64,000 bases of DNA from Aquirhabdus sp. GTDB taxonomy: Bacteria; Pseudomonadota; Gammaproteobacteria; Pseudomonadales; Moraxellaceae. The DNA lies in contig JASLHI010000026.1 of the NCBI GenBank assembly GCA_030149815.1, positions 1 to 64,000 on the forward strand, given 5' to 3'. The notes beneath the pieces were generated by a model. The model was given only the letters and a program-made list of their open reading frames with translations. It had not been told where the DNA came from and did not search any database. Position 1 is the stretch's first letter. Every line of letters starts with the position of its first letter. The position numbers and the translations under genes were made by a program. Positions 37,718-44,700 of the stretch are shown piece after piece.

Positions 37718-38551
37718 ATGAGTGCAACACGCGTTCTACCCGGGTTTAAGTTGTCATTGGGCTTTACGCTAGTGTACTTATCCCTCGTTGTTCTGATTCC
37801 GTTATCAGCGGTCTTTATCCGTGCTGCGGGAATCAGTGAAGCTGACTTAGTTAGCTTGATTCAATCACCTCGTGTGCAGGCGTCGTTTTTCCTGAGTTTT
37901 GGTTCGTCACTGATTGCTGCGCTCATCAATGTTTTCTTTGGATTATTGCTGGCGTGGTCACTGGTTCGTTATTCATTTCCTGGTAAGCGCTGGGTTGATG
38001 CACTGATCGACTTGCCATTTGCATTGCCCACTGCTGTCGCTGGTATTGCTCTTACGACACTCTACGCCAGCAACGGCTGGATCGGTCATCTTCTTGAACC
38101 TTGGGGTTTGAAAATTGCTTACACGCGCATCGGTGTGACGCTGGCATTGATTTTTATCGGTTTACCTTTTGTCGTACGAACCGTACAACCTGTGTTAGCT
38201 GATCTTGAAATTGAGTTGGAAGAAGCGGCAACAGCACTCGGCGCACAACGCTGGCAAACCATCTGGTACGTGATTCTCCCTGTCCTCTTTCCTGCATTAT
38301 TGACAGGTTTTGCTCTGGCTTTTGCACGTGCAGTCGGTGAATACGGTTCAGTGATTTTTATCGCGGGCAACATCCCGCTAAAAACTGAAATTGCTCCACT
38401 GCTCATCGTATCTCATCTGGAAGAATACGATTATGTAGGCGCAACAGTCATTGCTGCAATCATGCTGGTTATTTCTTTTATTTTATTGTTCTTGATTAAT
38501 ATTTTACAAAATTGGGCTAGTCGAAAAACTGGGCGGTCTGCGGTGTCATGA
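37718..38551 (+). CDS. cysT: Sulfate ABC transporter permease CysT
   Basis: A 277-residue inner-membrane permease with six helices. The ABC-coupling EAA loop is ELEEAATALGAQRWQTIWYVILP near residues 166-190. The segment DLPFALPTAVAGIALTTLYA is the family signature for CysT (CysU). It pairs with CysW to form the channel of the sulfate/thiosulfate importer. Confidence 0.95.
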   Translation: MSATRVLPGFKLSLGFTLVYLSLVVLIPLSAVFIRAAGISEADLVSLIQSPRVQASFFLSFGSSLIAALINVFFGLLLAWSLVRYSFPGKRWVDALIDLPFALPTAVAGIALTTLYASNGWIGHLLEPWGLKIAYTRIGVTLALIFIGLPFVVRTVQPVLADLEIELEEAATALGAQRWQTIWYVILPVLFPALLTGFALAFARAVGEYGSVIFIAGNIPLKTEIAPLLIVSHLEEYDYVGATVIAAIMLVISFILLFLINILQNWASRKTGRSAVS

Positions 38552-38567
38552 GAATGAATATATAGCT

Positions 38568-38626
38568 CATTGAACCTGTCGAAATGTGCGGTGATACGCA
38601 TCAACTACACTTCGACAAGCTCAGTG
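38568..38626. repeat. Dispersed inverted repeat between cysT and cysW
   Basis: CATTGAACCTGTCGAAATGT (38568-38587) is inverted-repeated as ACACTTCGACAAGCTCAGTG (38607-38626), matching at 16 of 20 positions around a 19-base loop. The right arm carries TTCGACAAGCTCAGTGAAC, which from memory recurs as an intergenic palindrome in many proteobacterial genomes. It lies inside a transport operon and would form a hairpin in its mRNA. Confidence 0.7.
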
Positions 38627-38674
38627 AACTAACGAACAAAACATTAAAATTTTGCAAATTGTGAGTGTGTGATT

Positions 38675-39571
38675 ATGGCTATTGGATCTTCTTTAAGCGC
38701 ATATGAGTTGGCAGAACGACTCCAGCGCAACGATTCGACGCGTGAAGCAGGCTGGGTACGCAGATTGGTTTTAGCGATTAGCTTGGTATTTTTTGCATCG
38801 TGTTTGTTATTGCCTTTGATCCTTGTTTTTGTCGAAGCCTTTCGCAATGGCTATCACACATATCTTGAGGCATTGGTGAGTCCTGATACCCTATCTGCAA
38901 TCAAGCTAACTTTGCTCACGGCAGTTGTTGCAGTTCCTGTGAATGTGATTTTTGGTTTGGCTGCCGCTTGGGCGATTGCTAAGTTTCAATTTCGCGGAAA
39001 AGCGCTGCTAACCACACTGATCGATCTACCGTTTTCGGTATCGCCTGTCGTGGCTGGTTTGATGTTAGTGCTGGTATTTGGGAGTCGTGGTTGGTTAGGT
39101 CCTTGGCTGAGCGATATTGATTTTCGTGTGATTTACACGCCGCTGGGCATCATCTTGGCGACAGTGTTTATTACTGTGCCGTTTGTCGCGCGAGAGCTGA
39201 TTCCACTGATGGAAGCGCAAGGAACAGAGGAAGAAGAAGCCGCCATTGTGCTGGGTGCAAATGGCTGGCAAACCTTCTGGCATGTGACTTTGCCAAACAT
39301 CAAATGGGGTTTGTTATACGGCGTGATTCTATGTAATGCACGCGCAATGGGTGAGTTTGGTGCGGTCTCGGTAGTATCAGGACACATCCGCGGTGAGACC
39401 AATACACTGCCCCTGCAAGTTGAGATTTTGTACAACGAATATAGTTTTAGCGCAGCGTTTGCCGTTGCGTCACTACTTGCATTTCTCGCGTTAATTACCT
39501 TGTTGATTAAGACATGGGTTGAAGGTCGTGCCTATAGCGATGCAAAAAGCAATGATGCGAAATCCAACTAA
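38675..39571 (+). CDS. cysW: Sulfate ABC transporter permease CysW
   Basis: A 298-residue second permease of the sulfate importer, with six helices. The EAA loop is EEEEAAIVLGANGWQTFWHVTLPN (about residues 186-209), and the DLPFSVSPVVAGLMLVLVFG signature is typical of CysW. The ATG at 38675 is chosen over the in-frame GTG at 38669 because of the weak GTGAG upstream; the start remains somewhat uncertain. A 117-bp gap with an inverted repeat separates it from cysT. Confidence 0.93.
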   Translation: MAIGSSLSAYELAERLQRNDSTREAGWVRRLVLAISLVFFASCLLLPLILVFVEAFRNGYHTYLEALVSPDTLSAIKLTLLTAVVAVPVNVIFGLAAAWAIAKFQFRGKALLTTLIDLPFSVSPVVAGLMLVLVFGSRGWLGPWLSDIDFRVIYTPLGIILATVFITVPFVARELIPLMEAQGTEEEEAAIVLGANGWQTFWHVTLPNIKWGLLYGVILCNARAMGEFGAVSVVSGHIRGETNTLPLQVEILYNEYSFSAAFAVASLLAFLALITLLIKTWVEGRAYSDAKSNDAKSN

Positions 39572-39623
39572 TTCAACAACCGTTTAATGACCCTATTTTA
39601 TTTGCAGATTAAAGAGAACGAAT

Positions 39624-40706
39624 ATGAGCATTCAAGTTAAAAATATTGATAAATTCTTTGGTGATTTTCATGCGCTCAAAGACATTTCACTAGACTTCCC
39701 TGAAGGCGAACTCGTCGCCCTACTTGGTCCATCAGGCTGTGGCAAAACCAGTTTGCTTCGCATTATTGCTGGACTAGAAAGTGCCGATCATGGTCACGTT
39801 TTATTGGAAGGTGAAGACGCGACAGCAACGCACGTTCGTCAGCGTCAAGTTGGCTTCGTATTCCAGCATTACGCGCTATTTCGTCACATGACGGTGTTTG
39901 ATAACGTGGCTTTTGGTTTACGTGTGCGCCCTCGTAAAACGCGTCCAAGTGAGACTGAAATCAAACGCCGCGTGCACCAGCTTTTAGAACTGGTGCAACT
40001 CGACTTTTTGGCTGATCGTTTCCCTGCACAACTGTCTGGTGGACAGCGTCAACGCATTGCGCTTGCTCGTGCACTTGCCGTTGAACCACGTGTGTTGTTA
40101 CTTGATGAACCGTTTGGTGCACTTGATGCCAAAGTCCGCAAAGAGCTCCGCCGTTGGTTACGTAATCTGCATGACGAGTTGCACATTACTTCAATCTTCG
40201 TCACCCACGATCAGGAAGAAGCACTCGAAGTTGCAGATAAAATTATTGTGATGAATCAAGGTCGCGTAGAACAAATCGGAAGTCCTCGCGAAGTTTATGA
40301 AAAACCAGCCACGCCGTTTGTATTTGACTTCTTGGGACAAGCGAATCGTTTCGAAGGTCGTATCAATGGTCAACAATTGCAGGTCAATCAAGACACATTG
40401 GCTTTGCCTGCGTCGTACCATCAAGGTGATGTGATTGCGTTCGCGCGCCCACATGAACTAGAAATTCAAACAACACAACAAGGTTCATCTTCTCTGGCTG
40501 CGACAGTTGTTCGCGAAGTTTGGATTGCAGGTCAAACTCATGTCGAAGTGGTCAATACAGAAGGTCAAATTTTAGAAATCAGTTTAGCCGCTGAGAATCT
40601 TAAAGCGCTCGATCTCAAACCACAGCAGCAAGTCTGGGTCACGGCGAAGAACTTACATGTCTTCGAACAAAGTCAGACCGAACACGTTGAAAAAAAATCC
40701 GCTTAA
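39624..40706 (+). CDS. cysA: Sulfate/thiosulfate ABC transporter ATPase CysA
   Basis: A 360-residue ATP-binding subunit driving the sulfate importer. The Walker A loop is GPSGCGKTS at 35-43, the signature LSGGQRQRIALARAL starts at about 136, Walker B is VLLLDEPFGALD, and the switch histidine lies in FVTHDQEEA. A C-terminal TOBE-like regulatory domain follows from about residue 240. It is the last gene of the sulfate operon. Its stop codon lies in the loop of the terminator hairpin. Confidence 0.96.
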   Translation: MSIQVKNIDKFFGDFHALKDISLDFPEGELVALLGPSGCGKTSLLRIIAGLESADHGHVLLEGEDATATHVRQRQVGFVFQHYALFRHMTVFDNVAFGLRVRPRKTRPSETEIKRRVHQLLELVQLDFLADRFPAQLSGGQRQRIALARALAVEPRVLLLDEPFGALDAKVRKELRRWLRNLHDELHITSIFVTHDQEEALEVADKIIVMNQGRVEQIGSPREVYEKPATPFVFDFLGQANRFEGRINGQQLQVNQDTLALPASYHQGDVIAFARPHELEIQTTQQGSSSLAATVVREVWIAGQTHVEVVNTEGQILEISLAAENLKALDLKPQQQVWVTAKNLHVFEQSQTEHVEKKSA

Positions 40707-40720
40707 TTGCGGATTTTTTT
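40695..40720 (+). terminator. Rho-independent terminator overlapping the cysA stop codon
   Basis: AAATCCGC (40695-40702) pairs with GCGGATTT (40709-40716) and a T-run follows. The cysA TAA (40704-40706) lies in the loop, so the last codons of cysA are part of the stem. Confidence 0.9.
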
Positions 40721-40752
40721 GTGTTTATACTGGTCATCATATAAAAATCCAA

Positions 40753-40819
40753 ATAGGGTGCGCACAGCGCATCAACTCATCAGGATTTATTTGGAATTGG
40801 TGCGTGGTACGCGCCCTAT
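40753..40819. repeat. Dispersed inverted repeat after cysA
   Basis: A 21-base arm beginning ATAGGGTGCGCACAGCGC (40753-40773) is inverted-repeated at 40799-40819 (ending TACGCGCCCTAT) with 16 of 21 matches and a 25-base loop. The TAGGGTGCG...GCGCCCTA pattern resembles a palindromic element seen dispersed in many proteobacteria. It ends 4 bp from the stop codon of the neighbouring minus-strand gene. Confidence 0.65.
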
Positions 40820-40822
40820 AAT

Positions 40823-41278
40823 CTACTCTCGTCTCAGCTGAGGATATTTTTTTAAAGCAATCTCATACTCTATTCGTCGTTCAGGATATTTGTCGATAAA
40901 TTCTTTAAAAGAATCATTGGTTATTTTCCAAAAAGATATACTATTCAAAATGACTTGTTTATCTTTTGAGTTAAGATTCTCTATCCAAAAAGCTTCTTGA
41001 TCACCTGCTAATATTATTTTTTCCAGTTCTTTACGCTCTTTTCCTTGTATGAAAGGATATTCAAGAGTGGTTTTGCCATTTAAATACAATCTTTCGATAG
41101 ACCAATCAGGCTCTCCTGAAATATCTGAACCATATTGGTTATCAAATAAATCCTCTAAGAATCCTGCAAAGCTATTAGAACGTAGTGGATTAACACTATC
41201 AACCATGCCCAACATTATCCATGAAAGAGTCTCATACAAAGTGTATTCATGGTCAAAATAATTGTCGTAAATAGCCAT
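40823..41278 (-). CDS. Hypothetical protein, AT-rich orphan
   Basis: This 151-residue acidic protein is not recognised. It is rich in Asp, Glu, Ile, Lys, Tyr and Trp (MAIYDNYFDHEYTLYETLSW at the start) and has no signal peptide or membrane segment. Base composition is visibly lower in GC than the flanking cys genes, suggesting recent acquisition. Acidic, soluble orphans of this size are often contact-toxin immunity proteins, but nothing here proves that and no toxin gene is adjacent. It is bounded by a dispersed repeat on its 3' side and a 428-bp gene-free stretch on its 5' side. Confidence 0.5.
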   Translation of the reverse strand: MAIYDNYFDHEYTLYETLSWIMLGMVDSVNPLRSNSFAGFLEDLFDNQYGSDISGEPDWSIERLYLNGKTTLEYPFIQGKERKELEKIILAGDQEAFWIENLNSKDKQVILNSISFWKITNDSFKEFIDKYPERRIEYEIALKKYPQLRRE

Positions 41279-41706
41279 GATTTAACAACTCCGGATAGAC
41301 TCTAGGGCCTTGTGGTATTGCATCAGCAAGCGTAGTAGAGTTCAGCCCATCCATAGGCATCTAAATTCATATACTCTGTACCACACCAGCTCAGCGTCTG
41401 TATTCAAGTTTTTCAAATGTATCACAGCAAAAAAACCAGTGCACACCATAAACTTTCTTTTTTCAAATCACCACGCCTACCCCGTCCAAACAACAAGAAG
41501 TAAAGAAATCTCATATCCAAAATAACTAAAAAACTTATCCAATATTGTTATATAGGATAAGGTTTTATTTATTAAATATTCATATAGAATACCTACAAGA
41601 CATCGATTTATTCATAAACAAATTTTCTTGGTCTCACGAGACAATTTGTTTATTAAATTGATTAATCAAGTATTTTTTAGAGAAATAAACGTAGGACTAT
41701 CTCACT
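41279..41706. other. 428-bp AT-rich gene-free region upstream of cysB
   Basis: No convincing gene is seen; the 71-codon plus-strand frame at 41310-41525 has no ribosome site or protein-like composition. Two structures stand out. One is a hairpin CTTATCC (41534-41540)/GGATAAG (41555-41561) followed by GTTTTATTT on the plus strand, which is terminator-like. The other is a short cruciform GTCTC/GAGAC at about 41631-41642, 65 bp before cysB. The region probably holds the promoters of cysB and the orphan gene. Confidence 0.4.
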
Positions 41707-42633
41707 ATGAACTTCCAACAACTACGGATCATTCGAGAAACGATCCGCCAAAAATACAACCTCACCGAAGCCGCCGCTGCGCTCTACACCTCGCAATCAG
41801 GCGTGAGTAAACATATTAAAGATCTCGAAGATGAGCTTGGTGTTCAACTCTTTATCCGCAAAGGTAAACGCCTTCTGGGTCTCACCGATCCTGGTCTAGC
41901 ACTATCCACCATCGTTGATCGGATGCTGATCGACGCAGACAACATCAAACGCCTCGCTGCCGACTTCACCGCAACCGATGAAGGCGAACTGATCATCGCG
42001 ACTACTCATACGCAAGCATGCTACGTCCTGCCACCCATCGTCGCGCGATTTAAGCAAGCATTCCCCAAAGTGCATTTGGTTTTGCAACAAGCCAGCCCCG
42101 TAGAAATCGCAGAACTGGTTGCGCATGGTGAAGCGGATATTGGGATTGCAACAGAATCGCTCGCCAGCTATCCGCAACTGGCATCATTTCCGTACTACAA
42201 CTGGCAGCACAGTTTGATCGTACCACAAGGACATCCACTGTCTCAGCAGCAAACCATCACGCTATCAGACTTGGCAAAGTGGCCACTGGTCACGTATCAC
42301 GGCGGTTTTACGGGTCGCTCTAAAATTGACGATACCTTTAAACAAGCCAATCTCAAACCAGACATCGTTATGTCAGCACTGGATGCGGATGTAATTAAAA
42401 CTTACATTGAATTGGGCATGGGCGTTGGCATTGTTGCGTCGATTGCATTCAATCCTGAGCGTGATCGTCGATTGCAACAAATTGAGACGTCATTGTTTGG
42501 CAACAACACCACATTGATTGCGGTACGCCGTAACCATGTCTTACGTGGCTTTGCATATAAATTTATTGAATTGTGTAATGCCAGCTTAGATATCAATAGT
42601 GTCCGCGAGGCGGCATTGTCGGAAGAAATTTGA
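41707..42633 (+). CDS. cysB: CysB-family LysR regulator of sulfur assimilation
   Basis: A 308-residue LysR-type activator. The N-terminal winged HTH (NLTEAAAALYTSQSGVSKHIKDLEDELGVQLF) has the CysB form, followed by the inducer-binding domain with TTHTQACYVLPPIVARF, TYHGGFTGRSKID and LDADVIKTYIELGMGVGIVAS, which are the sulfate/N-acetylserine-site motifs of CysB/Cbl. Position near sbp-cysTWA supports control of that operon. Cbl identity cannot be excluded, but a single copy near these genes makes CysB likelier. Confidence 0.92.
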   Translation: MNFQQLRIIRETIRQKYNLTEAAAALYTSQSGVSKHIKDLEDELGVQLFIRKGKRLLGLTDPGLALSTIVDRMLIDADNIKRLAADFTATDEGELIIATTHTQACYVLPPIVARFKQAFPKVHLVLQQASPVEIAELVAHGEADIGIATESLASYPQLASFPYYNWQHSLIVPQGHPLSQQQTITLSDLAKWPLVTYHGGFTGRSKIDDTFKQANLKPDIVMSALDADVIKTYIELGMGVGIVASIAFNPERDRRLQQIETSLFGNNTTLIAVRRNHVLRGFAYKFIELCNASLDINSVREAALSEEI

Positions 42634-42736
42634 AGTTAAAAGCAAATACATGATCACGATATGGTCATGTATTTGCTGTATTTATTATCATTTAAATTCG
42701 AAATAGTTACTGAAAATTTATTATCGTTATTAGAAT

Positions 42737-42902
42737 TAAAAAACCCGCACTAGTCTCATCCTGATAGCGCGGGTTCCACATTTTAACATCCTGTTATTGC
42801 ATCCTTACCGATCTTAGTTCATCATGAACTAATTTCGTTTACATCCTACGGCTGTCCTTCCCTTTGGCATTCCATGCCGACTTCCCTGTGCCGTGAAGCT
42901 AT
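42737..42902 (-). ncRNA. RsmX/Y/Z-CsrB-like small RNA (CsrA/RsmA sponge)
   Basis: An unannotated RNA of about 166 nt read leftwards from about 42902. It has nine GGA motifs (plus-strand TCC at 42759, 42775, 42789, 42802, 42844, 42855, 42859, 42871 and 42883). Its 5' part folds as an outer ACGGC/GCCGT stem (42894-42890 with 42852-42848) enclosing a GGCAT-GGA-ATGCC hairpin with GGA in the loop. A TTAGTTCA/TGAACTAA hairpin follows, then unpaired AAGGA and CAGGA sites. It ends in an intrinsic terminator (AACCCGC/GCGGGTT, 42775-42742, plus T-run) whose loop holds AGGA. No reading frame fits. This is the architecture of RNAs that sequester CsrA/RsmA; the exact ends are predicted. Confidence 0.8.
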
Positions 42903-42908
42903 TATGTC

Positions 42909-42968
42909 TATTTACGATGTACGGTAATAGTGTCAAGAAACGTCAATTTATGTAAGCAATCGCGTACA
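42909..42968 (-). promoter_or_regulatory. Promoter with GacA box for the Rsm-like RNA
   Basis: On the minus strand an 18-bp near-palindrome TGTACGCGATTGCTTACA (42968-42951) matches the GacA box TGTAAG-N6-CTTACA with one mismatch. It is followed 14 bp later by -35 TTGACA (42936-42931), a 16-bp spacer and -10 TAAATA (42914-42909). The box is centred about 57 bp before the predicted start and lies just past the recD stop codon. GacS/GacA control of the RNA is therefore the straightforward inference. Confidence 0.72.
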
Positions 42969-42981
42969 TTCTGTCTAACAA

Positions 42982-44700
42982 TTAATAATGCTGTGCTATT
43001 TCTCGGTCAATATGTGCCTTTAAACCACTAATCCGATTACTCTTTTTATGAATAGCATTCAGCAATATCGTTTTGTCTGACCAAACTTGAATACATTGTT
43101 TCGCACGTGTAATCGCCGTATAAACCAGCTCTCGCATCAACATTTCTTCAGCACTTGCATCCAAAACCATCGCGACGACACTAAATTCTGAACCTTGAGA
43201 CTTATGAATGGTCAGCGCAAACGCCGTTTCAATCTGTTCAGGCGGTAGACGCGTCGCCGCAATTGGCGCTGTACGATCAGGAAAATAAATCCACAGTCGT
43301 CCATCCTCGTCAGTCAAGCACACGCCGATGTCACCATTCGACAGCCGCAATCCGTAATCGTTACGTGTCACCATTACCGGCCGCCCGACATACCAGCCAC
43401 CGCTTCGCACGTTTTGATCATTCAATGCATCTTGTAAATATTCGCCTAATAACTGATTAATGATATTTGCACCAAAATCACCGTGACGCTGCGCGCAGAG
43501 CACACGATATTGATCAAAGGCTGTAAACAAGGCTTTGACTTGATCTTCAGACAAAGGATGCGAAGCAAACTGTAGTGACTTCAAAGAAGCGACATATGCA
43601 GAGAAACCCTGCCACAATTGTTTAAAAACCGAATCTTTCTGCATCGTGCCTAAATCAAAATATTGAACTTGGGCTTTTCCAGTCAACGCTGTCAGTACCG
43701 AAGCATCATCCTGCTGCAAAACACCATTTGCCAATAAGCCAATGCCTTCATCGGCTTTAAAGCGATTACTTTCTTGTAAATGCACACGATAAGGTTTCAG
43801 CGCATCTGATGCCCCAAGATCCGCGAGTACTGCACCTGCATCCACCGCTGCTAACTGATCAGCATCTCCGAGAATAATGACCCGCGTTCCCACCGCAATC
43901 GCATCAAACAACAAACTGGCTAATGCCAAATCCAACATCGACCCTTCATCAATAATAATCAGATCAAACGGTAAGGTTTCATAGCGATGGTAACGCGGCG
44001 TACTCCGCCCACCCAATCCAAGCAAGCGGTGAATAGTTTGAGCACTTTGGACTTTTAAGTTCTTAATGTTGGCACTGGCAAATTCAGTCGCCAAAACGCT
44101 TTGCATCCGCTGTGCCGCTTTTCCTGTTGGTGCAGCAAGTGCAACACGTAAATGAGGTTCAGCTTGTTGTAAGGCTTTGACAATCCGAGCGAGCGTATAG
44201 GTTTTTCCTGTGCCTGGCCCGCCTGTAATCAGCGTAAACGGTGACTTTGCTGCTAATTCAACAGCTTGTTTTTGTAAATCTTTGAGCGACGTCTCTGTAC
44301 TCAAATCGACATGCGCAGCTTTTGGCGCGGTTTCTGGATTTAATAGCGCAGCCAGACGTTCTGCTAACTGCCACTCTTGCTGCCAATGTCGATAGAAATA
44401 GAGATACTCTCCACTATTTTGCTCATCGCTCATGATCACCAATGGCGCAGGTGTTTCCAGTGCAGATTCATCACGCACAAATAACGGATGTGATAAATCG
44501 ATACTTTCAGAGGTACGCTGAATGCACGTGTCACCCTGTTCCAATGCCTGACCAAGATCAAGAATACATTGGGCAATCGATTGTTTACTCGCTTCATCTG
44601 TTTGCGGGAACTTGGCTAATAAATGCGTAGACAGCACCTCATACCACGTCGGTAGTGGTGTTGCTTGTGCAGAGCCTTTCGACTTGATCAAACTACTCAT
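42982..44700 (-). CDS. recD: Exodeoxyribonuclease V alpha subunit RecD
   Basis: A 572-residue 5'-to-3' helicase subunit of RecBCD. The Walker A motif is TGGPGTGKT at 159-167, motif II is IIDEGSMLDLALA, and the C-terminal ALTIHKSQGSEF and VYTAITRAK segments are helicase motifs V/VI. It is the last gene of recC-recB-recD: its ATG overlaps the recB stop by 8 bp, which suggests translational coupling. The length is slightly short of E. coli RecD (608). Confidence 0.95.
   Translation of the reverse strand: MSSLIKSKGSAQATPLPTWYEVLSTHLLAKFPQTDEASKQSIAQCILDLGQALEQGDTCIQRTSESIDLSHPLFVRDESALETPAPLVIMSDEQNSGEYLYFYRHWQQEWQLAERLAALLNPETAPKAAHVDLSTETSLKDLQKQAVELAAKSPFTLITGGPGTGKTYTLARIVKALQQAEPHLRVALAAPTGKAAQRMQSVLATEFASANIKNLKVQSAQTIHRLLGLGGRSTPRYHRYETLPFDLIIIDEGSMLDLALASLLFDAIAVGTRVIILGDADQLAAVDAGAVLADLGASDALKPYRVHLQESNRFKADEGIGLLANGVLQQDDASVLTALTGKAQVQYFDLGTMQKDSVFKQLWQGFSAYVASLKSLQFASHPLSEDQVKALFTAFDQYRVLCAQRHGDFGANIINQLLGEYLQDALNDQNVRSGGWYVGRPVMVTRNDYGLRLSNGDIGVCLTDEDGRLWIYFPDRTAPIAATRLPPEQIETAFALTIHKSQGSEFSVVAMVLDASAEEMLMRELVYTAITRAKQCIQVWSDKTILLNAIHKKSNRISGLKAHIDREIAQHY

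Noticed and set aside
41310..41525. 71-codon plus-strand open frame in the gap before cysB
   Set aside because: No ribosome site, poor composition (many His, Ser, Tyr and scattered Cys) and no resemblance to known proteins; treated as non-coding.
42640..42736. Regarding the hairpin at 42742-42775 as a simple cysB terminator
   Set aside because: The T-run follows the stem on the minus strand, not the plus strand, so it ends a leftward transcript and not cysB.
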